Assembly: GCF_023006505.1 (NCBI RefSeq)
Contig: NZ_JALBGV010000013.1
Coordinates: 1-64,000 of the forward strand
Origin: Neorhizobium sp. SHOUNA12A
Lineage (GTDB): Bacteria; Pseudomonadota; Alphaproteobacteria; Rhizobiales; Rhizobiaceae
Direction: 5' to 3'
Length of the DNA: 64,000 nt
Below the pieces are notes generated by a model. The model searched no databases and had not been told where the DNA came from. It was given only the letters and a program-made list of their open reading frames with translations. Every line of letters begins with the position of its first letter. Positions within the stretch are counted from its first letter, which is position 1. Below, piece by piece: positions 60,454-64,000 of the stretch. Both the position numbers and the translations under genes were made by a program.

Positions 60454-61227
60454 TCAGTGCAGGATCTGGCTGAGGAAGAGTTTCGTGCGCTCGTGCTGCG
60501 GATTGTCGAAGAATTCGGCCGGTGAGTTCTGTTCGACGATCTGGCCCTGGTCCATAAAAATCACCCGGTGGGCGACCTGACGGGCAAAGCCCATTTCGTG
60601 GGTGACGCACAGCATGGTCATGCCCTCTTCGGCAAGGCTCACCATCGTATCCAGCACTTCCTTGACCATTTCCGGATCGAGTGCCGAGGTCGGCTCGTCG
60701 AACAGCATGATCTTCGGTTTCATGCACAGCGAGCGGGCGATCGCCACGCGCTGCTGCTGGCCACCAGAGAGCTGGCCCGGATATTTGTTGGCCTGTTCCG
60801 GGATCTTGACGCGGGCGAGATAATGCATGGCGATCTCTTCCGCCTGCTTCTTCGGCATCTTGCGGACCCAGATCGGCGCCAGCGTGCAGTTTTCCAGGAT
60901 CGTCAGGTGCGGGAAGAGGTTGAAGTGCTGGAACACCATGCCGACTTCGCGGCGCACTTCGTCGATCTTCTTCAGGTCGTTGGTGAGCTCGATGCCGTCG
61001 ACGATGATGTTGCCGGCCTGGTGTTCCTCAAGGCGATTGATGCAGCGGATCATCGTCGACTTGCCGGAGCCGGACGGGCCGGCAATGACGATGCGCTCGC
61101 CCTTCATCACCTTCAGGTTGATGTCGCGCAGCACGTGGAAATCGCCGTACCACTTGTTCATGCCGATGATTTCGACGGCAACGTCGGTAGCCGAGACGGT
61201 CATTTTTTTGGGTTGGGCGTCTGCCAT
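60454..61227 (-). CDS. aapP: General L-amino acid ABC transporter ATP-binding protein AapP
   Basis: ATPase of the broad-range L-amino acid importer AapJQMP. A 257-residue single ATPase domain: Walker [24 protein letters not shown], signature [17 protein letters not shown], Walker [18 protein letters not shown], switch His in [11 protein letters not shown]. The highest similarity is to polar amino-acid ATPases of the GlnQ group. It is the last gene of the minus-strand aap operon. Confidence 0.95.
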   Translation of the reverse strand: MADAQPKKMTVSATDVAVEIIGMNKWYGDFHVLRDINLKVMKGERIVIAGPSGSGKSTMIRCINRLEEHQAGNIIVDGIELTNDLKKIDEVRREVGMVFQHFNLFPHLTILENCTLAPIWVRKMPKKQAEEIAMHYLARVKIPEQANKYPGQLSGGQQQRVAIARSLCMKPKIMLFDEPTSALDPEMVKEVLDTMVSLAEEGMTMLCVTHEMGFARQVAHRVIFMDQGQIVEQNSPAEFFDNPQHERTKLFLSQILH

Positions 61228-61275
61228 TTATATCCCCTTAGTTATCGTTTGTGGCTAGGCACAGCTTCAGGCCAG

Positions 61276-62433
61276 CTATCGCTTCAGGTTGGTGTCGAGG
61301 TGCCGCTCCATGAAGGCGGAGTAGCGCGACATGCCGAAGCAGAACAGCCAGAAGATGAAGCCTGCGAAGATGAGGCCGGTGATCGGTGTGACCGGGCTGA
61401 TCCAGGTCGTGTCGGTGAAGTTCAACTGCACGATCCCGAGAAGATCGAACATGCCGATGATCGATACCAGCGACGTATCCTTGAAGAGGCCAATGAAGGT
61501 GTTGACGATGCCCGGAATGACCAGTTTCAGCGCCTGCGGCATGATGATCAGCCGGATCTTCTGCCAGTAGCTGAGGCCGAGCGAATCGGCGCCTTCGAAC
61601 TGTCCTTTCGGAATTGCCTGCAGGCCGCCGCGAACGACTTCAGCCATGTAGGCGGAGGCGAAGATCGCCACGCCCACCAGTGCGCGCAGGAAATTGTCGA
61701 TCGTCCAGCCGGTCGGCAGGAAGAGCGGCAGCATCACGTTCGCCATGAACAGCACCGTGATCAGCGGCACGCCGCGGATGACCTCGATGAAGGTGACGCA
61801 GATGACCCGGATCACCGGCATCGTCGAGCGTCGTCCGAGCGCCAGCAGAATGCCGACGGGGAGGGAGACGGCAATGCCGACGAAGGACAGGATCAGCGTC
61901 ACCATCAGGCCGCCCCACAGCGGGGTTTCGACCTTCTGGAGCCCGAACACGCCGCCATGCAGCAGGAAGAATGCGACGATCGGCAGGCCGACGAAGAGCA
62001 GCAGCGCGTTCAGGCCCTTGCGAGGCAGCTTCGGCATCAGGATCGGCACGAGAAGGGCGATGAACAGGATCGCCACCAGCATCGGCCGCCAGCGTTCGTC
62101 CAGCGGATAACGCCCGAACATGAATTGCTGGAAACGATCGCCGACGAACGCCCAGCAGGCGCCGCTCCAGCCGTTCGGCTTGATGCCGCCCTGCACGGCG
62201 GTCGTGCAGAACGAACGGTCCGTCCCGAACCAGGCCGCCTGGACGAACAGCCAGTTGATCATGCCCGGCAGGAGCCAGACCAGAAGCGCAACCGCAAGGA
62301 TCGTCAGCGCGGCGTCTTTCGGCGTGGCCAGGAGATTGATGCGGATCCAGCCAGAGGCACTCCTGGTGCTAAGCGGAGCGGGTGCGGGGGCGATCATTTC
62401 CGGGCGGACATAGGCAAGATTTTTCGTGTTCAT
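61276..62433 (-). CDS. aapM: General L-amino acid ABC transporter permease AapM
   Basis: Inner-membrane permease of 385 residues. It has an N-terminal extension with one or two extra helices, a large periplasmic segment with Cys ([23 protein letters not shown]), then the HisM-type core. The coupling loop [43 protein letters not shown] is typical. AapM pairs with AapQ. It is four bases from aapQ and 48 bases from aapP. Confidence 0.95.
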   Translation of the reverse strand: MNTKNLAYVRPEMIAPAPAPLSTRSASGWIRINLLATPKDAALTILAVALLVWLLPGMINWLFVQAAWFGTDRSFCTTAVQGGIKPNGWSGACWAFVGDRFQQFMFGRYPLDERWRPMLVAILFIALLVPILMPKLPRKGLNALLLFVGLPIVAFFLLHGGVFGLQKVETPLWGGLMVTLILSFVGIAVSLPVGILLALGRRSTMPVIRVICVTFIEVIRGVPLITVLFMANVMLPLFLPTGWTIDNFLRALVGVAIFASAYMAEVVRGGLQAIPKGQFEGADSLGLSYWQKIRLIIMPQALKLVIPGIVNTFIGLFKDTSLVSIIGMFDLLGIVQLNFTDTTWISPVTPITGLIFAGFIFWLFCFGMSRYSAFMERHLDTNLKR

Positions 62434-62437
62434 GATC

Positions 62438-63631
62438 TTACCTCTCCACCAGGGCCATTTTGGAGTTGAACCAGTTCATGAACAGCGAGGTCGTGATACT
62501 GATGCTGAGATAGACGGCGAGCCAGATCGACACGACTTCGATCGCCTGTCCGGTCTGGTTCATCGTCGTGCCGCCGGTTGCGACCAGTTCCGGAAAGCCC
62601 ACGGCAATGCCGAGCGACGAGTTTTTCGTCAGGTTGAGATATTGACTGGTCAGCGGTGGGATGATCACCCGCATTGCCTGCGGTACGACAACGAGGCGGG
62701 TCGTGGTGCTAGGCTGCAGGCCGAGTGCCGCGGCCGCTTCGCTCTGCCCTTTGGCCACGGCCCGGATGCCGGCGCGGATCGTCTCGGCGATGAACGAGGC
62801 CGTATAGAAGGACAGGGCCAGATAGAGGGCCACGAATTCCGGGGCGATCACCGATCCACCGGAGAGGTTGAAGCGGCCTGCGATCGGGAAATCGAAGGTC
62901 AGCGGAGCGCCGGCGGCAAGGAAGACGAGGACCGGCAGGCCGACGATCAGCCCGATCGCCGTCCAGATCGTGTGGAACTGCTTGCCGGTGCGCATCTGCC
63001 GCCGTTTTGCCCAGCGCGCGACGAAGAAAGTCGCAACGATAGCGACCAGCAGCGCAATGGGGATCACCCATGCGGCGTCACCCCAGACGGGCCTCGGGAA
63101 GGCGAGCCCCCGGTTGTTGAGCACCATGCCGAGCGGCAGTTTGACCGAGTCCCGAACCTGCGGCAGGGACGAAAGCACGCCCTTGTACCAGAAGAAGATG
63201 ATCAGCAGCACCGGAATGTTGCGGAAAACTTCCACATAGACGGTGCAGAGCTTTGCGATCAGCCAGTTCTTCGAAAGACGGCCGATGCCGATGATGAAGC
63301 CGATGGTCGTGGCGGTGATGATACCGAAGAATGCCACCAGGATCGTATTGAGAAAACCGACGAGGATGGCCCGCCCGTAGGTCGAATCGCTCGAATAGTC
63401 GATAAGCGAAGCGCCGATGTCGAAACCGGCGCGGCCTTTGAGGAACTGATATCCGGAAGCGGTACCGGAGCGCGCAAGGTTGGCGACGGTATTGTCGAAA
63501 ATCGACCAGCCGACGCCGACGACGATGACGAGCGTGAGGATCTGGAAAAAAATAGCCCGGATCTTTGGGTCGTAGATATAGGATCTGAGAGTTCGCGCTT
63601 CGGAAGGCGCAATTGCAGCGTGATCTGTCAT
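62438..63631 (-). CDS. aapQ: General L-amino acid ABC transporter permease AapQ
   Basis: Companion permease of 397 residues, about eight predicted helices. The family coupling loop is [52 protein letters not shown]. The N-terminal half has [22 protein letters not shown] and the family's long periplasmic insertion. It lies 132 bases after aapJ, from which it is separated by the intergenic hairpin. Confidence 0.95.
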   Translation of the reverse strand: MTDHAAIAPSEARTLRSYIYDPKIRAIFFQILTLVIVVGVGWSIFDNTVANLARSGTASGYQFLKGRAGFDIGASLIDYSSDSTYGRAILVGFLNTILVAFFGIITATTIGFIIGIGRLSKNWLIAKLCTVYVEVFRNIPVLLIIFFWYKGVLSSLPQVRDSVKLPLGMVLNNRGLAFPRPVWGDAAWVIPIALLVAIVATFFVARWAKRRQMRTGKQFHTIWTAIGLIVGLPVLVFLAAGAPLTFDFPIAGRFNLSGGSVIAPEFVALYLALSFYTASFIAETIRAGIRAVAKGQSEAAAALGLQPSTTTRLVVVPQAMRVIIPPLTSQYLNLTKNSSLGIAVGFPELVATGGTTMNQTGQAIEVVSIWLAVYLSISITTSLFMNWFNSKMALVER

Positions 63632-63659
63632 GCTGGCCTTTTCCCCTGTGACCTCGTTT

Positions 63660-63715
63660 TTGAGGTCTTTTTCTTTTTAGAGGTCTTTTTCTTTTTATGC
63701 GTTTTTCTTTTTATG
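63660..63715 (-). repeat. A-rich short tandem repeats in the aapJ-aapQ gap
   Basis: Three copies of an AAAAAGAAAAA core, two followed by GACCTC, lie in a row on the minus strand between the hairpin and the aapQ start. They make this part of the mRNA very A-rich. Confidence 0.6.
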
Positions 63716-63720
63716 CCGGG

Positions 63721-63745
63721 GATAAGGCGGCTGAGCCGCCTTATC
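63721..63745 (-). terminator. Strong intergenic hairpin after aapJ
   Basis: GATAAGGCGGC and GCCGCCTTATC form a perfect 11-bp stem with a 3-nt loop, 18 bases after the aapJ stop. It lacks a long T run, so partial termination or 3' protection is likely, which would make binding protein more abundant than permeases. Confidence 0.65.
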
Positions 63746-63763
63746 CCGTCTTGGTTTGGCCGA

Positions 63764-64000
63764 TTAACGAACCGGCGGAGCGTATTGCAGGCCGCCCTTG
63801 GTCCAGAGCGCGTTCAGGCCGCGCTGGATCTTGAGGGGAGTGTTCTGGCCGATGTTGCGCTCGAACACTTCGCCGTAATTGCCGACGGCCTTGATGATGT
63901 TGTAGGCCCAGTCGTTGGTCAGGCCGAGGTCGGTACCGATCTTGGTATCCTTTTCGACGCCGAGGAAGCGGCGGACGTCCGGGTTGGTGGAGGACTTGCG
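63764..64000 (-). CDS. aapJ: General L-amino acid ABC transporter binding protein AapJ, C-terminal part
   Basis: The last 78 codons of the periplasmic binding protein are visible; the rest is beyond the window. The visible sequence runs RKSSTNPDVRRFLGVEK, DTKIGTDLGLTNDWAYNIIKAVG, NYGEVFERNIGQNTPL and ends KGGLQYAPPVR, typical of AapJ. Gene order aapJ-aapQ-aapM-aapP matches the known rhizobial operon. The frame is intact to the window edge. Confidence 0.93.
   Translation of the reverse strand, partial: RKSSTNPDVRRFLGVEKDTKIGTDLGLTNDWAYNIIKAVGNYGEVFERNIGQNTPLKIQRGLNALWTKGGLQYAPPVR

Noticed and set aside
60568..62469. Plus-strand frame of 633 codons opposite aapP and aapM
   Set aside because: Antisense shadow rich in Asp, His and Arg; aapP and aapM are certain.

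Overview
The window reads as a chromosomal segment of an alphaproteobacterium of the family Rhizobiaceae (Rhizobium, Agrobacterium, Neorhizobium or a close relative). The basis is high G+C with G/C-rich third codon positions, the aapQMP amino-acid transporter, a rhizobial-type PhaC, several DUF1127 and DUF982 small proteins, a surE-pcm-LytM block, and a separate gene for an NDUFS4-like complex I subunit. I cannot assign a species. Coding density is high and most genes are housekeeping; no insertion sequence, prophage, CRISPR array or integrase was seen.

Layout. 0-10 kb: end of a SPOR-domain protein, nagZ, scpA-scpB, tatABC, serS, surE, pcm and a LysM/LytM lipoprotein, a dense plus-strand block for cell envelope, chromosome segregation and protein export. 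10-14.7 kb: a DUF815 ATPase (minus), then yajC, an Mth938/NDUFAF3-like gene, a phytoene-synthase-like (NDUFAF6-like) gene and a membrane protein, then trmFO (minus). 14.7-16.1 kb: two short DUF1127 genes and, on the same minus strand, three consecutive hairpins whose loops carry CCUCCUCCC, which I read as a cuckoo/CcsR-type small-RNA array. 16-20.8 kb: tRNA-Leu, trigger factor, an ABC-F ATPase and a SleB-like lipoprotein with a perfect FNR/FixK box. 20.7-33 kb: GST, GNAT, icd, a FUSC transporter, a TrmJ-type methyltransferase, murI, a 34-codon ORF plus a third DUF1127 gene, a run of small GNAT/LysE/GFA/VOC genes, a HerA-like ATPase and a DUF982 gene.

33-44.4 kb: rpsD, sthA (minus), then an apparent catabolic/uptake operon: FadR-type regulator with its own operator-like repeat, a peptide/glutathione-type ABC importer (binding protein, two permeases, fused ATPase), a cytoplasmic gamma-glutamyltransferase and a DUF1028 protein. 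44.4-50.4 kb: an AT-richer orphan membrane gene, radC, map, a RelBE-like toxin-antitoxin pair wedged between map and sfsA, phaC and a small lipoprotein. 50.5-55.5 kb: a class I aminotransferase, hom, a small membrane ORF and recJ. 55.5-60.4 kb: two identical tRNA-Glu genes, a lipoprotein, gloA, a double cold-shock protein, DUF192, tRNA-Pro, an NDUFS4-like gene, tRNA-Arg and two secreted unknowns. 60.4-64 kb: aapP, aapM, aapQ and the 3' end of aapJ, all minus.

The least ordinary part is 14.7-16 kb. Small-RNA hairpins, two DUF1127 genes and a repeated TGTGCA(G/C)TGCAA-like element sit together. The same element also lies upstream of sthA, which suggests one regulator controls these transcripts. 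The second point is synteny. yajC is followed directly by the NDUFAF3-like gene where I would expect secDF, and hom is followed by a small orphan where I would expect glpX.
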